A DNA stretch of 54,889 nucleotides from Nocardioides stalactiti (GCF_014180715.1 NZ_JACEFC010000013.1:1-54889), one strand, 5' to 3'. Positions 8,137 through 16,780 are shown, counted from the first letter of the stretch. Numbers and translations are program-made. The notes: generated by a model from the sequence alone, not told the origin.

Positions 8137-9243
8137 TCAGAGTCCGGCGATCCCGTTGAGCTTCTTCACGGTGGCCTCGAACTCCGAGACCAGGTCCGCC
8201 ATCACCTCGGCGACCGGTCGGACCTCGTTCATCCGGCCGACGATCTGGCCGACCGGCATCGAGATCACGTCGGGGTCACCCGAGGCGTTGATCCGGTTGT
8301 GGGCGTCGGAGACCAGCAGGTTCTGGAGCGGCATCGGCAGCGGCGCCGGTGCGCCCTCCTCGTTCCAGGCCTCCGTCCACTTCGTCTTGAGGAGACGGGC
8401 CGGCTTGCCGGTGTAGACCCGGGTCCGGACCGTGTCGGAGGACGTCGCCCGCAGGAACGCCGTCTCCCAGCCCTGGTTGCTCGCGAGGTTGCGGTACTCC
8501 TCGGTGCCCAGCCAGATCGACCCGGTCCACACGCCCTGGGCGCCGAGCCCGAGCGAGGCAGCGATCTGCCGACCCGAGCCGATGCCGCCCGCACCGAGGA
8601 CCGGCACGTCGGGGCCGACCGCGTCGACGATGTCGGGCGTGAGCACCATCGAGGCGATCTCGCCGGTGTGGCCGCCCGCCTCGTAGCCCTGGGCGATGAT
8701 GATGTCGACGCCGTTGGCGACGTGGCTGACGGCGTGCTTCGGGGCACCGGCGAGCGCGGCGACCTTGAGCCCGGCCGCCTGGCACTGCTCCACGACGTCG
8801 TTCGGCGGGGTTCCGAGCGCGTTGGCGATGAGCACCGGCCGGTGCTGGAGCGCCACGTCCACGTGCGAGCGGGCCATCGAGTGCAGCCAGCCGAGGACGC
8901 CCTCGCGACCCTCGCCCTCGGGGAGCGGCGGGACACCGAGCTTGAGGAGCGTCTCGTCGACCCACTTCTTGTGGTCGTCCGGGATGTACGTCGACAGGTC
9001 GGTCGAGGTGCCCTCGGTCGGGATCTTCATCGGCATCACGACGTCGACGCCGTACGGCTTGCCGTCGGTGTTGTCGTCCATCCAGTCGAGGACCTTGTCG
9101 AGCTCCTCGGCGTCGTTGAAGCGGACGCAGCCGAGCACACCGAGCCCACCGGCGCGCGACACGGCGGCCGCGACGTGCTCGGACGGGGTGAAGGCGAAGA
9201 TCGGGTACTCGATGCCGAAGGCGTCGCAGAGGTTGGTGCGCAT
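8137..9243 (-). CDS. Nitronate monooxygenase-family flavin oxidoreductase
   Basis: A 368-residue TIM-barrel flavoenzyme of the nitronate monooxygenase / 2-nitropropane dioxygenase family. Typical segments are VSRAGGLGVLG near the N-terminus, the FMN phosphate-binding AQGYEAGGHTGEIASMVL, and VLGAGGIGSGRQIAASLGLGAQGVW. Its ATG overlaps the fadD19 stop by one base (TGATG), so it is in the same operon behind the KstR site at 10922-10935. It belongs to the same broad family as IpdC (33529-34596) but is not a close copy. In context it may reduce or rearrange a steroid CoA-thioester rather than oxidise nitroalkanes; the true substrate is unknown. Confidence 0.85.
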   Translation of the reverse strand: MRTNLCDAFGIEYPIFAFTPSEHVAAAVSRAGGLGVLGCVRFNDAEELDKVLDWMDDNTDGKPYGVDVVMPMKIPTEGTSTDLSTYIPDDHKKWVDETLLKLGVPPLPEGEGREGVLGWLHSMARSHVDVALQHRPVLIANALGTPPNDVVEQCQAAGLKVAALAGAPKHAVSHVANGVDIIIAQGYEAGGHTGEIASMVLTPDIVDAVGPDVPVLGAGGIGSGRQIAASLGLGAQGVWTGSIWLGTEEYRNLASNQGWETAFLRATSSDTVRTRVYTGKPARLLKTKWTEAWNEEGAPAPLPMPLQNLLVSDAHNRINASGDPDVISMPVGQIVGRMNEVRPVAEVMADLVSEFEATVKKLNGIAGL

Positions 9244-10910
9244 CAGGCGTGGGCTCCGTCGGTCGTGGTCGTGCTGTCGAGGGACTGGGCGGTGCCGGCC
9301 TGCTGGGCGCTCAGCGCCAGGTCCTTGGCCGCGGGGTACTGCGCCTTGCCGGTGGCGTTGCGCGGGATCTCGTCCACGATCGTCAGCACGCGGGGCAGCT
9401 TGTAGCCGGACAGGTGAGCGCGCAGGAAGGTGCGCAGCTCCTCGAGCTCCACCTTCTGGCCCTCGCGGGGCTGGACGACCGCGGCGACGGTCTGGCCGTA
9501 CTTCTCGTCGGGGAGGCCCACCACCAGCACGTCGTAGACGGACGGGTGGCCCTTGATCGCCATCTCGACCTCTTCGGGGAAGACCTTCTCGCCCCCGGTG
9601 TTCACGCAGTTGGAGCCGCGGCCGAGCAACGTGATCCGGTTGCCCTCCTCGATCCGGGCGAGGTCGCCCGGGATCGAGTACCGGACGCCGTCGATCTCGA
9701 TGAACGTCTTGGCCGACTTCTCGGGGTCCTTGTAGTAGCCCACCGGGACGTTGCCCGAGCGGGCGGTGCGGCCGACCTTCCCGACATCCTTCACCGGGTC
9801 GAGCAGGTTGTTGTCGTCGTCGAGGATGACGGTCGTCGCGGGGATCCCCACGACCGGACCATCGGTCGACAGCGCGCTGGCGTCCTGGAGGCCGGTGCCC
9901 TGGAAGCCGGTCTCCGAGGAGCCGACCGAGTCGGTGAAGACGGCGTTGGGGAACTTCGCCATCCACCGCTCCTTGATCGCCTTGGAGAAGATCGCGGCGC
10001 TCGAGGAGATCGCGAACAGCGTCTGCCCGCTGTAGTTGCCGGCCTCGTAGGCCTCGATGAGCGGGCGGGCCATCGCGTCGCCGGTCATGAAGAGCATCTG
10101 GACGCCCTCCCGGTCCACGACCTCCCAGGTCCGCACCGGGTCGAACTTCGGCTCGAGGATCGTGTTCTGGCCGGCGAACAGGTGCATGAGCAGCGACGCC
10201 TGGGCCCCACCGTGCATGAGCGGGCTGAGGGGGAAGGTGACCAGGCTGTCCTGGAGTGCCTTCTTGGACTGGTCATACTCCTCGAGCGGCTCACCGGTCA
10301 TGAAGTCGATGCCACCGCCGAGCACGCGCCAGAAGTCCTCATGACGCCACATGACGCCCTTCGGGTAACCGGTGGTGCCGCCCGTGTAGATGATGTGGAG
10401 GTCGTCGGGGCTGCGCTCACCGAAGTCACGGGCGTCGCTCTGACCGGCGACGGCCTCGGCCAGCATCACGCCGCCGAAGCGGGTGACGTCGGAGTCGTCG
10501 TCGACGTCGATGGGGTCCGGGAGCCCGACGAACGTCGTCAGCTGCTGGTGCTTCGGGGACACCTCGGCCACCAGGTCGGCGTAGACCCGGTCGAAGACGA
10601 GACCCTTGAGGTCGGCGTTGTCGAAGATGTAGTCGAGCTCGCCGGCGACGTACCGGTAGTTGACGTTGACCCCGACGGCGCGGATCTTCAGGACCGCCAT
10701 CAGGGCGATGACGTGCTCGATGCTGTTCTTGGCGTAGAGGCCCACGTGGTCGCCGGCGCCGATGCCTTCGGCGGCCAGGAAGTGGGCGAGCTTGTTGGAC
10801 TCGGACTCGAGCTCGGCGTACGTGATCTTCCGGTCCCCGACCTGGACGGCGGGCTTCTCGGGGGCTACGTCGACGGCGTGCTCGAAGAGGTCAGCGATGT
10901 TCAAGGCCAC
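9243..10910 (-). CDS. fadD19: Steroid side-chain acyl-CoA synthetase FadD19
   Basis: A 555-residue ANL-superfamily acyl-CoA ligase. The AMP-binding loop YTGGTTGYPKGVMW is near residue 175, the SVGSSETG motif in the middle, and the hinge with the catalytic lysine region (GRGSNCVNTGGEKVFPEEVE ... GKAQYP) near the C-terminus. It is the likely FadD19 because it is divergent from an EchA19-like gene, as Rv3515c is from Rv3516 in M. tuberculosis. FadD19 activates sterol side-chain acids and is needed for C24-branched sterols in Rhodococcus. The GTG start lies seven bases after TAGTCT (10918-10923 complement), which overlaps the KstR operator, so the gene should be repressed by KstR. The flavin oxidoreductase and LVIVD genes follow in the operon. 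Confidence 0.9.
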   Translation of the reverse strand: MALNIADLFEHAVDVAPEKPAVQVGDRKITYAELESESNKLAHFLAAEGIGAGDHVGLYAKNSIEHVIALMAVLKIRAVGVNVNYRYVAGELDYIFDNADLKGLVFDRVYADLVAEVSPKHQQLTTFVGLPDPIDVDDDSDVTRFGGVMLAEAVAGQSDARDFGERSPDDLHIIYTGGTTGYPKGVMWRHEDFWRVLGGGIDFMTGEPLEEYDQSKKALQDSLVTFPLSPLMHGGAQASLLMHLFAGQNTILEPKFDPVRTWEVVDREGVQMLFMTGDAMARPLIEAYEAGNYSGQTLFAISSSAAIFSKAIKERWMAKFPNAVFTDSVGSSETGFQGTGLQDASALSTDGPVVGIPATTVILDDDNNLLDPVKDVGKVGRTARSGNVPVGYYKDPEKSAKTFIEIDGVRYSIPGDLARIEEGNRITLLGRGSNCVNTGGEKVFPEEVEMAIKGHPSVYDVLVVGLPDEKYGQTVAAVVQPREGQKVELEELRTFLRAHLSGYKLPRVLTIVDEIPRNATGKAQYPAAKDLALSAQQAGTAQSLDSTTTTDGAHA

Positions 10911-10921
10911 GTCTCCGAGAC

Positions 10922-10935
10922 TAGAACACGTTTCA
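10922..10935. promoter_or_regulatory. KstR operator between fadD19 and echA19
   Basis: The sequence TAGAACACGTTTCA fits the KstR consensus TNNAACNNGTTNNA. It lies between the divergent fadD19 start (10910) and echA19 start (10958). The fadD19 -10 box (TAGTCT, complement of 10918-10923) overlaps the left half-site, and the echA19 -10 box TAGCGT is at 10945-10950. A repressor here would block both promoters. Confidence 0.85.
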
Positions 10936-10957
10936 CTTTTTCGCTAGCGTGGTTCGT

Positions 10958-11782
10958 ATGACGACCACGGACGCCTCCCAGGAAGCGCAGCCCCGCACCA
11001 CTCCCGACTGCCTCGTCGAGCAGGACGGTCACAAGCTGATCGTCACCATGAACCGGCCCGAGCGACGCAACGCGCTGTCCTCGGAGATGCTGCGGATCAT
11101 GGAGTCCGCCTGGGACCGGGTCAACGAGGACCCCGAGATCCGCGTGTGCATCCTCACCGGCGCCGGCGGCTACTTCTGCGCAGGCATGGACCTCAAGGCC
11201 GCCAACGAGAAGCCCCCGTCCGAGAGCTTCGAGTCCGGCGAGTACGACCCGACCGTCATCAAGGGCCTGCTCAAGGGCTTCCGCCTCACCAAGCCGCTGA
11301 TCGCGGCCGTCGAGGGCCCGGCCATCGCGGGCGGCACCGAGATCCTTCAGGGCACCGACATCCGGGTGGCCGGCGAGTCGGCGAAGTTCGGCGTGGCCGA
11401 GGCCCGCTGGAGCCTCTACCCGATGGGCGGCTCCGCGGTCCGGCTCCCCCGCCAGATCCCCTACACCGTCGCCGCCGAGCTGCTCCTCACCGGCCGCACC
11501 CTCGGGGCGCCGGAGGCCAAGGAACTGGGCCTCATCGGCCACGTCGTGCCGGACGGCGATGCGCTGGCGAAGGCGGACGAGATCGCCGACAAGATCGCCG
11601 CCAACGGTCCGCTCGCCGTCCAGGCGATCCTCAAGACGATGCGCGACTCCGAGGGCAAGCACGAGGAGGACTGCTGGAAGGACGACGCCCGCGTCGGCGC
11701 TGCGGTCTTCTCCTCCGACGACGCCAAGGAGGGCCCGCGTGCGTTCCTCGAAAAGCGCCAACCCGAGTTCAAGGGGCGCTGA
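10958..11782 (+). CDS. echA19: Enoyl-CoA hydratase EchA19
   Basis: A 274-residue crotonase-fold protein with the CoA-binding segment [13 protein letters not shown], the oxyanion-hole segments [15 protein letters not shown] and [20 protein letters not shown], and the acidic loop [16 protein letters not shown]. The sequence and the position divergent from fadD19 match M. tuberculosis EchA19 (Rv3516), which hydrates sterol side-chain enoyl-CoA. ATG 10958 is preferred to the in-frame GTG at 10949 because TAGCGT (10945-10950) is seven bases before it, suggesting a leaderless transcript controlled by the adjacent KstR operator. The N-terminus is slightly longer than usual ([11 protein letters not shown]). 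Confidence 0.92.
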   Translation: MTTTDASQEAQPRTTPDCLVEQDGHKLIVTMNRPERRNALSSEMLRIMESAWDRVNEDPEIRVCILTGAGGYFCAGMDLKAANEKPPSESFESGEYDPTVIKGLLKGFRLTKPLIAAVEGPAIAGGTEILQGTDIRVAGESAKFGVAEARWSLYPMGGSAVRLPRQIPYTVAAELLLTGRTLGAPEAKELGLIGHVVPDGDALAKADEIADKIAANGPLAVQAILKTMRDSEGKHEEDCWKDDARVGAAVFSSDDAKEGPRAFLEKRQPEFKGR

Positions 11783-11801
11783 CCCCCGCTAATTTCCGAG
11801 G

Positions 11802-12512
11802 ATGCAGCCCGACGACGTCCTAGGAGTCCTGTTCGCCGTCGGGCTGATCGGGGGCGTCTTCGTCTGGGCCGGCGTGTCCACGGCGCGGGCCCGGAAGCGG
11901 GCCGCGGAGCGGATGACCGCGATGTCGGGGTACGCCGTGCAGCGCGAGTGGGGCTTCGTCCCGAGCGACCCGACCCTCGTCGGCCGGTTCGCTGGCCCGC
12001 CGTTCGGGCGCGGCCAGGGCCAGGCCGCCAACAACGTGTTCCGTGGCCGGCACGAGGGCCGGGAGTTCCTCGCGTTCGACCACGAGTTCACCACGACCTC
12101 CGGCAGCGGCAAGAGCAGGAGCACGAAGCACCACTTCTACTCGGTCGTCGTGCTCACCCTCGGCCTGCCGACCCCGGGCCTCTCGGTCGTCCCGACGACC
12201 ACGTTCGGCTGGTTGGTCAACGCCGTCACCGGTCGTGACGTCGAGGTCGGCGACCTGCTCTTCGACCAGACCTTCACCGTCTCCTCCCCGTCCGCCGACT
12301 TCGCCCGGGACCTGCTGGGTCCCGACGTCGTCCAGGTCGCGCTCCACCACCCGGAGCTGGCCTGGCGCTTCGAGGGCGGCGCGATGCTCGTGATCCGCGA
12401 GGGCCAGCACTCACCCCAGGAGGTCGAGGCCAAGCTCCACTTCATGGACGCGGTGCTCGACCGCGTCCCCGAGCACGTCCGGGCACGGCTGCTCCAGGAG
12501 CCTCCCCGGTGA
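11802..12512 (+). CDS. Hypothetical membrane-anchored protein (pair member 1)
   Basis: A 236-residue protein I cannot assign. It starts with one transmembrane helix (VLGVLFAVGLIGGVFVWAGV), then a basic stretch (RARKRAAER) that should face the cytoplasm, then a soluble domain with the segment WGFVPSDPTLVGRFAGPPFG. The next gene encodes a similar layout with the matching segment RGWSYAKKDKELRARLSSPP, so the two look like diverged paralogues. ATG 11802 follows TAATTT (11790-11795) by six bases, a leaderless arrangement. It sits downstream of echA19 but probably has its own promoter. No catalytic motif is visible; it might bind or sense something at the membrane. Confidence 0.75.
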   Translation: MQPDDVLGVLFAVGLIGGVFVWAGVSTARARKRAAERMTAMSGYAVQREWGFVPSDPTLVGRFAGPPFGRGQGQAANNVFRGRHEGREFLAFDHEFTTTSGSGKSRSTKHHFYSVVVLTLGLPTPGLSVVPTTTFGWLVNAVTGRDVEVGDLLFDQTFTVSSPSADFARDLLGPDVVQVALHHPELAWRFEGGAMLVIREGQHSPQEVEAKLHFMDAVLDRVPEHVRARLLQEPPR

Positions 12513-12525
12513 TCGGGCGATCGGC

Positions 12526-13191
12526 ATGAACACGATCTGGGACGTCCCGAGCCTGCTGGTGATCCTGGCCATCTCACTCTGGGCCTACTTCGGCCTGGTG
12601 AAGCCGTCGGTCGACGCTGCGAGGGAGCGCCGCGCCCTCCGGGAGCGCGTCGCGGAGCGCGGGTGGAGCTACGCCAAGAAGGACAAGGAGCTCCGAGCAC
12701 GGCTCTCCTCGCCGCCCTTCGGCGGCCGGTCGGGCTGGACGTACGACGTGGTCTCGTGGGTCCACCGGGGCCGCGACGTTCGCTTGTTCGGCTTCGACGA
12801 AGGCAGTGGCGAGGGATCCTGGGCCTACGCGGTCGCGATGATCGGCCCGATCGCGCACGACCTCCCGACGATCCGGATCCACTTCGAGGTCTTCAACCCC
12901 TTCAAGCCGAAGCGACCTCCCGCCGAGGGCCTGCACGCCGTGCCGTCCGCCGACCCGAACTTCGTGATCGTCAGCAGCGACCCCCTCGTTGCCGAGCGGC
13001 TCCAGCGGCCGCTCATCGACCTGCTGCGGGCCTCGTCGACCCTGACCTTCCTCACCGAGTCCGGCGCGATCCTGTTGGTGGGAGAGAGCGCCCGCCTCCG
13101 CGGCTGGGTGCAGGAACCCGAGGAGATCGTGGCGCTGCTCGACGCTCTCGCGGGCGTGGTCGGCCGCGAGGTCGGCGACCAGCCCCGCTGA
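12526..13191 (+). CDS. Hypothetical membrane-anchored protein (pair member 2)
   Basis: A 221-residue protein with one N-terminal transmembrane helix (LLVILAISLWAYFGL), a basic cytoplasmic stretch (AARERRALRERVAERG) and a soluble domain that parallels the product of 11802-12512: the WSYAKKDKELRARL segment, a PPFGGRSG loop, and a C-terminal region ending in an LLVGESARLRGW segment comparable to LVIREGQHSP of the other. Only 13 bases separate the two genes, so they are probably one operon. Function unknown. It ends 17 bases before the stop of the convergent acyl-CoA synthetase gene. Confidence 0.75.
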   Translation: MNTIWDVPSLLVILAISLWAYFGLVKPSVDAARERRALRERVAERGWSYAKKDKELRARLSSPPFGGRSGWTYDVVSWVHRGRDVRLFGFDEGSGEGSWAYAVAMIGPIAHDLPTIRIHFEVFNPFKPKRPPAEGLHAVPSADPNFVIVSSDPLVAERLQRPLIDLLRASSTLTFLTESGAILLVGESARLRGWVQEPEEIVALLDALAGVVGREVGDQPR

Positions 13192-13208
13192 CGGCCGTCC
13201 GCGACGCG

Positions 13209-14822
13209 TCAGCCGACGGAGCGCTCGCCCGTCCAGTACTGCGCCCGCAGCGCCTTCTTGTCCGGCTTGCCCAGCGCGGTCAGCGGCAGCGCGTCGGAGA
13301 CGATGACGTCCTTCGGCACGTGCACGGAGCCCTTGCGCTCCTTGACCGCCGCCTTGATCTCCTCGGTCATGGTCGCGATCGAGGCCTCGTCGGTCGGGGC
13401 ATCGGGGCGCAGCACGACGATCGCGGTGACCGCCTCGCCGAACTTCTCGTGCGGCGTGCCGATGACGCCGACCTGGGCGACCAAGGGGTGCTCGGCGACG
13501 ACGTCCTCGACCTCACGCGGGAAGATGTTGAAGCCGCCGGTGACGATCATGTCCTTGGTGCGGTCCACGATGTACCAGAAGCCGTCCTCGTCCTCACGCG
13601 CCACGTCACCGGTGTGCATCCAGCCGTCCCGGAACGTCTCCGCGGTCTGGTCGGGCAGCTGCCAGTAGCCGCCGGTGAGCAGCGGACCGGCGACGCAGAT
13701 CTCCCCCGGCTCGCCCTGCGGGACAGGCTGGCCGTCCTCGCCGAGCAGCGCCGTCCGGATGAAGGCAGCGGGGCGACCGCAGGACGTGAGCCGCTTCTCG
13801 ATCGGCTTGCCGTCGGCGTCGACGTGGTCGCCCTTCGCGAAGTAGGTGATCGCCATCGGCGCCTCGGACTGGCCGTAGTACTGCGCGAAGATCGGGCCGA
13901 ACCGCTCGATCGCCTCCTTGAGGCGGACCGGGTTGATCGCCGACGCGCCGTAGTAGACGGTCTCGAGCGAGGACAGGTCACGGGTGTGCGAGTCCGGGTG
14001 GTCCATGAGCGCGTACAGCATCGTCGGGACGACCATGAGCGAGTTGATCTTCTTCTCCTCGATGGTCGCCAGCACCTCGGCCGGGTCGAACCGCGCGGAG
14101 ACGAAGAGGGTGCCGCCCTTGAGGACGTTGGGCACGAAGAACGCGGCACCCGCGTGGGACAGCGGGGTGCACATCAGGAAGCGCGGGTTGTCCGGCCACT
14201 CCCACTCGGCGAGCTGGACCTGGCTCATGGTGTTCATCGCACCGACGGTGCCGATGACGCCCTTGGGCTTGCCCGTCGTACCGCCGGTGTAGACGAGGGA
14301 CACGATGTGGTCGGGGGCCAGCAGGCGGGCCTCGAGCGGCACCGGGTCGAAGGTCGCGGCGACCGCGGTCAGGTCCGAGCCGACCGCCGCGAGGGACTCC
14401 GGGACCGGGCCGATGGTGAGGACCTGCTTGAGGCCGGGGCACTTGTCGAGCAGCTCGAGGGCGCGCGCCTCGAAGTACGGGTCGATGATCAGGGTGGTGA
14501 TGCCGGCGTCGTTGATGACGTAGGCGTGGTCGTCGGCCGACCCGAGCGGGTGCAGCGACGTGCGCTGGTAGCCCTGGGTCTGGCCCGCACCGAGGATGAA
14601 CAGCACCTCGGGCCGGTTGAGCGCGAGCAGCGCGCCCGGCGCGCCGGTGCCGGCGCCGAGCGACTCGAAGGCCTGCACGTACTGGCTGATCCGCTCCGCG
14701 ACCTGTCCGCCCGTCAGCGTCACGTCGCCCAGGTGGATCACCGGGCGGTCCTTGTGTCGCTTGAGGGCAGCCACCATCAGGTGGCCGTTGTGTGCACCGA
14801 GTCGCAGGGAGTCGTCCGTCAT
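13209..14822 (-). CDS. AMP-binding acyl-CoA synthetase (KstR-controlled FadD)
   Basis: A 537-residue ANL ligase with the AMP-binding loop LVYTGGTTGKPKGVI near residue 180, the YYGQSEAP motif, the WMHTGDVAREDEDGFWYIVD hinge region, and GGFNIFPREVED plus LTALGKPDKKALR for the C-terminal subdomain. ATG 14822 (rather than the upstream start at 14858) follows TAGTCT (complement of 14830-14835) by seven bases. A near-perfect KstR operator overlaps that -10 box, so this is very probably a steroid-catabolic ligase. Which steroid acid it activates cannot be told. It is distinct from FadD19 and FadD3, both also present in the window. Confidence 0.86.
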   Translation of the reverse strand: MTDDSLRLGAHNGHLMVAALKRHKDRPVIHLGDVTLTGGQVAERISQYVQAFESLGAGTGAPGALLALNRPEVLFILGAGQTQGYQRTSLHPLGSADDHAYVINDAGITTLIIDPYFEARALELLDKCPGLKQVLTIGPVPESLAAVGSDLTAVAATFDPVPLEARLLAPDHIVSLVYTGGTTGKPKGVIGTVGAMNTMSQVQLAEWEWPDNPRFLMCTPLSHAGAAFFVPNVLKGGTLFVSARFDPAEVLATIEEKKINSLMVVPTMLYALMDHPDSHTRDLSSLETVYYGASAINPVRLKEAIERFGPIFAQYYGQSEAPMAITYFAKGDHVDADGKPIEKRLTSCGRPAAFIRTALLGEDGQPVPQGEPGEICVAGPLLTGGYWQLPDQTAETFRDGWMHTGDVAREDEDGFWYIVDRTKDMIVTGGFNIFPREVEDVVAEHPLVAQVGVIGTPHEKFGEAVTAIVVLRPDAPTDEASIATMTEEIKAAVKERKGSVHVPKDVIVSDALPLTALGKPDKKALRAQYWTGERSVG

Positions 14823-14831
14823 GGGCGCAAG

Positions 14832-14849
14832 ACTAGAACGTGTTCTAGT
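14832..14849. promoter_or_regulatory. KstR operator upstream of the fadD at 13209-14822
   Basis: Arms ACTAGAAC and GTTCTAGT are exact reverse complements separated by GT, giving a full match to TNNAACNNGTTNNA. It is the most symmetric KstR site in the window. It overlaps the -10 box (complement of 14830-14835) of the leftward acyl-CoA synthetase gene and lies 10 bases upstream of its start, so binding should shut that promoter. Confidence 0.9.
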
Positions 14850-14861
14850 GCGGGGCAACCA

Positions 14862-15245
14862 CTACCCGGCTTCCTCCAACGGAACGGCCAGCGGTGCGAC
14901 GCCCCCGAGCCGACGGTGGTAGCGAACCTGGTCGCCATGGGCCTCGAGAGTCCGCCACAGGGTCTGGTGCGCCGCCCAGGGCAACGGCTCGGCGCCGTTG
15001 CGCCACGAGTCGCCGAAGCTGATCCACACCGGCGTCCAGGCGGCTGCCACGTCCCACGCACCCCGCTGCCTCATCAGGAGTGTGCGCCGCACCTGGAACG
15101 CGTGCCGGGGGCCGTCGACGCAGATCGGCGCGGTCGCGACGGGCCAGAGCCGGAGGTCGAGCTCCATCAGCTCGAGCTCGAGGTCCTCCAGCAGGCGCGG
15201 GTCCACCAGGACGGTGGCCACGTTCTCGTGCGGGGACCGCAACAT
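14862..15245 (-). CDS. Hypothetical protein, 127 residues
   Basis: A 127-residue protein of no family I recognise. It begins MLRSPHENVATVLVDPRLLE and is rich in Trp and Arg in its second half (RQRGAWDVAAAWTPVWISF, WRNGAEPLPWAAHQTLWR). No signal peptide or transmembrane helix is visible. The ATG follows TAGCGT (complement of 15252-15257) by six bases, the same leaderless pattern as the confirmed genes, which supports it being real. It is divergent from the hypothetical gene at 15280 and ends 13 bases before the KstR operator of the downstream fadD gene, with which it is co-oriented. Confidence 0.62.
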   Translation of the reverse strand: MLRSPHENVATVLVDPRLLEDLELELMELDLRLWPVATAPICVDGPRHAFQVRRTLLMRQRGAWDVAAAWTPVWISFGDSWRNGAEPLPWAAHQTLWRTLEAHGDQVRYHRRLGGVAPLAVPLEEAG

Positions 15246-15279
15246 GCCCGCACGCTAGCCGACACGTCATGCTGACGAC

Positions 15280-15684
15280 ATGCGATTCACCGAGCACGAG
15301 CTGACCGCGGCTCTCACCGGCGTGGCCAAGTCCGTGCACGCGAACGGCAAGGCCGCGCGCAAGCGCCGGCTCGACCCGGACGCCGCCTGGGAGGAGCTGA
15401 CCCGCTACCAGCGCTTCCAGCTCCTGGACGGCCTGGGGAGCCAGGTCCTGCCCGTCCTCGTCGCCCTGCCGGACGTCGAGGTCGCAGCCGGCACCCGGCC
15501 GTCGTACACGGCCGACCAGGTGCGCCGGGTCGTCGAGGACCAGGTCGGCGACGACCTCGGCCGGGTACGGCGCGCCGTGCTGGTCAAGGCGCGCACGCTG
15601 CTGGTGCAGACCGCCCTCGCCCACGTGCCGCCGCGGCTCGATCCGGACGGGCTGCTCCACCACCCCGAGGGTCTGGACTCCTAG
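15280..15684 (+). CDS. Hypothetical protein, 134 residues
   Basis: A 134-residue soluble, helix-rich protein of unknown function. It begins MRFTEHELTAALTGVAKSVH and has segments YTADQVRRVVEDQVGDDLGR and RRAVLVKARTLLVQTALAHV. The ATG follows CATGCT (15268-15273) by six bases, suggesting a leaderless start. It is divergent from the hypothetical gene ending at 15245 and its stop overlaps the stop of the convergent F420-type oxidoreductase gene in the tetranucleotide CTAG. Codon use is like that of its neighbours, so I take it as real; no role can be assigned. Confidence 0.65.
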   Translation: MRFTEHELTAALTGVAKSVHANGKAARKRRLDPDAAWEELTRYQRFQLLDGLGSQVLPVLVALPDVEVAAGTRPSYTADQVRRVVEDQVGDDLGRVRRAVLVKARTLLVQTALAHVPPRLDPDGLLHHPEGLDS

Positions 15685-16724
15685 GCGAGGAGCTCCGCGA
15701 CGCTGCGCACCTCGTCGGCGCTGCGGCAGCTGAGGAGCAGCGTGGTCACGCCGGTCTCCTCCCAGGCCGCCACCCGCTCCTTGACGTAGGACGCGTCGCC
15801 GACGATGTGCATCTCCTCGACCAGGTCGTCGGGGATCAGCGCGGTCGCCTCCTCCCGCTTCTGCGCGAGGAACAGCTCCTGGACCTGGTCGGTGATGGCG
15901 GCGTAGCCCATCCGCTCGAAGACGTTCTTGTGGAAGTTCTGGTCCTTGGCGCCCATGCCGCCCATGTAGAGCGCGATGACGGGCTTCATGCCGTTGATGA
16001 CGGCTCGCCGCTCCTCCTCGCTGGTCGTCACCTGGAGGTGGCAGGTCGCGGCGATCTCGAAGGTCTCCCGCGTACGACGGGCGCCCGGCCGGGCGAAGCC
16101 CTCGTCGAGCCACGGCTGGTACATGCCGGCGCTCTTGGGCGTGTAGAAGATCGGGATCCAGCCGTCGGCGATCTCGGCGGTCTGCGCGACGTTCTTGGGC
16201 CCCTCGGCGCCGAGCCAGATCGGGATGTCGGCGCGGAGCGGGTGGACGATCGGCTTGAGCGGCTTCCCGAGGCCGACGGAGCCCGGGCCGTTGAACGGAA
16301 GCGGGTAGTGCGGGCCGTCGTTGGTGACCGGCGCCTCGCGGGCGAGGACCTTGCGGATGATGTCGACGACCTCGCGGGTCCGCGCGAGCGGCTTGGCGAA
16401 CGGCTGGCCGTACCAGCCCTCGACGACCTGCGGTCCGCTGACGCCCATGCCGAGGATGAGGCGACCGCCGGTGAGGTGGTCGAGCGTGAGCGCGTGCATG
16501 GCGATCGACGTCGGCGCCCGACCCGACATCTGGACGATCGACGTCCCGAGGCGGACCCGCGAGGTGTCCTTGCCCCACCACGCGAGGGGGGTGAACGCGT
16601 CACTCCCCCACGCCTCGGCGGTGAAGATCGCGTCGAATCCGGCCTCTTCCGCCGCGGCGACGACCTCGCCGACACCCTGCGGGGGCTGCGCGCCCCAGTA
16701 CCCCAGCTGCAGTCCAAGCTTCAT
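15681..16724 (-). CDS. LLM-class F420-dependent oxidoreductase (Rv3520c-like)
   Basis: A 347-residue luciferase-like (bacterial luciferase fold) oxidoreductase: MKLGLQLGYWG at the start, AEEAGFDAIFTAEAWGSDAF, VRLGTSIVQMSGRAPTSIAM and LILGMGVSGPQVVEGWYG are standard segments for F420- or flavin-dependent members. Length and position next to the DUF35-ltp4-ltp3 operon match M. tuberculosis Rv3520c, a KstR-regulon member. It probably reduces or oxidises a sterol side-chain intermediate using F420, but the reaction is not established. ATG 16724 is chosen over upstream starts because it opens the conserved first strand and follows CATGCT. The KstR site at 16758-16771 is 34 bases upstream. Confidence 0.87.
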   Translation of the reverse strand: MKLGLQLGYWGAQPPQGVGEVVAAAEEAGFDAIFTAEAWGSDAFTPLAWWGKDTSRVRLGTSIVQMSGRAPTSIAMHALTLDHLTGGRLILGMGVSGPQVVEGWYGQPFAKPLARTREVVDIIRKVLAREAPVTNDGPHYPLPFNGPGSVGLGKPLKPIVHPLRADIPIWLGAEGPKNVAQTAEIADGWIPIFYTPKSAGMYQPWLDEGFARPGARRTRETFEIAATCHLQVTTSEEERRAVINGMKPVIALYMGGMGAKDQNFHKNVFERMGYAAITDQVQELFLAQKREEATALIPDDLVEEMHIVGDASYVKERVAAWEETGVTTLLLSCRSADEVRSVAELLA

Positions 16725-16757
16725 GAGACACAGCATGCCACTACTTGATGCCGAAAC

Positions 16758-16771
16758 TAGAACGTGTTTCA
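16758..16771. promoter_or_regulatory. KstR operator between the LLM oxidoreductase and DUF35-ltp operon
   Basis: TAGAACGTGTTTCA fits TNNAACNNGTTNNA. It lies between the divergent starts at 16724 and 16781, only nine bases before the DUF35 gene, and so should control both the F420-type oxidoreductase and the DUF35-ltp4-ltp3-crotonase operon. Confidence 0.85.
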
Positions 16772-16780
16772 CTTTCGCCC

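Noticed and set aside
12663..15275. 870-residue plus-strand frame
   Set aside because: It runs antisense through the acyl-CoA synthetase gene and has the Arg/Asp-rich look of a GC-driven shadow.
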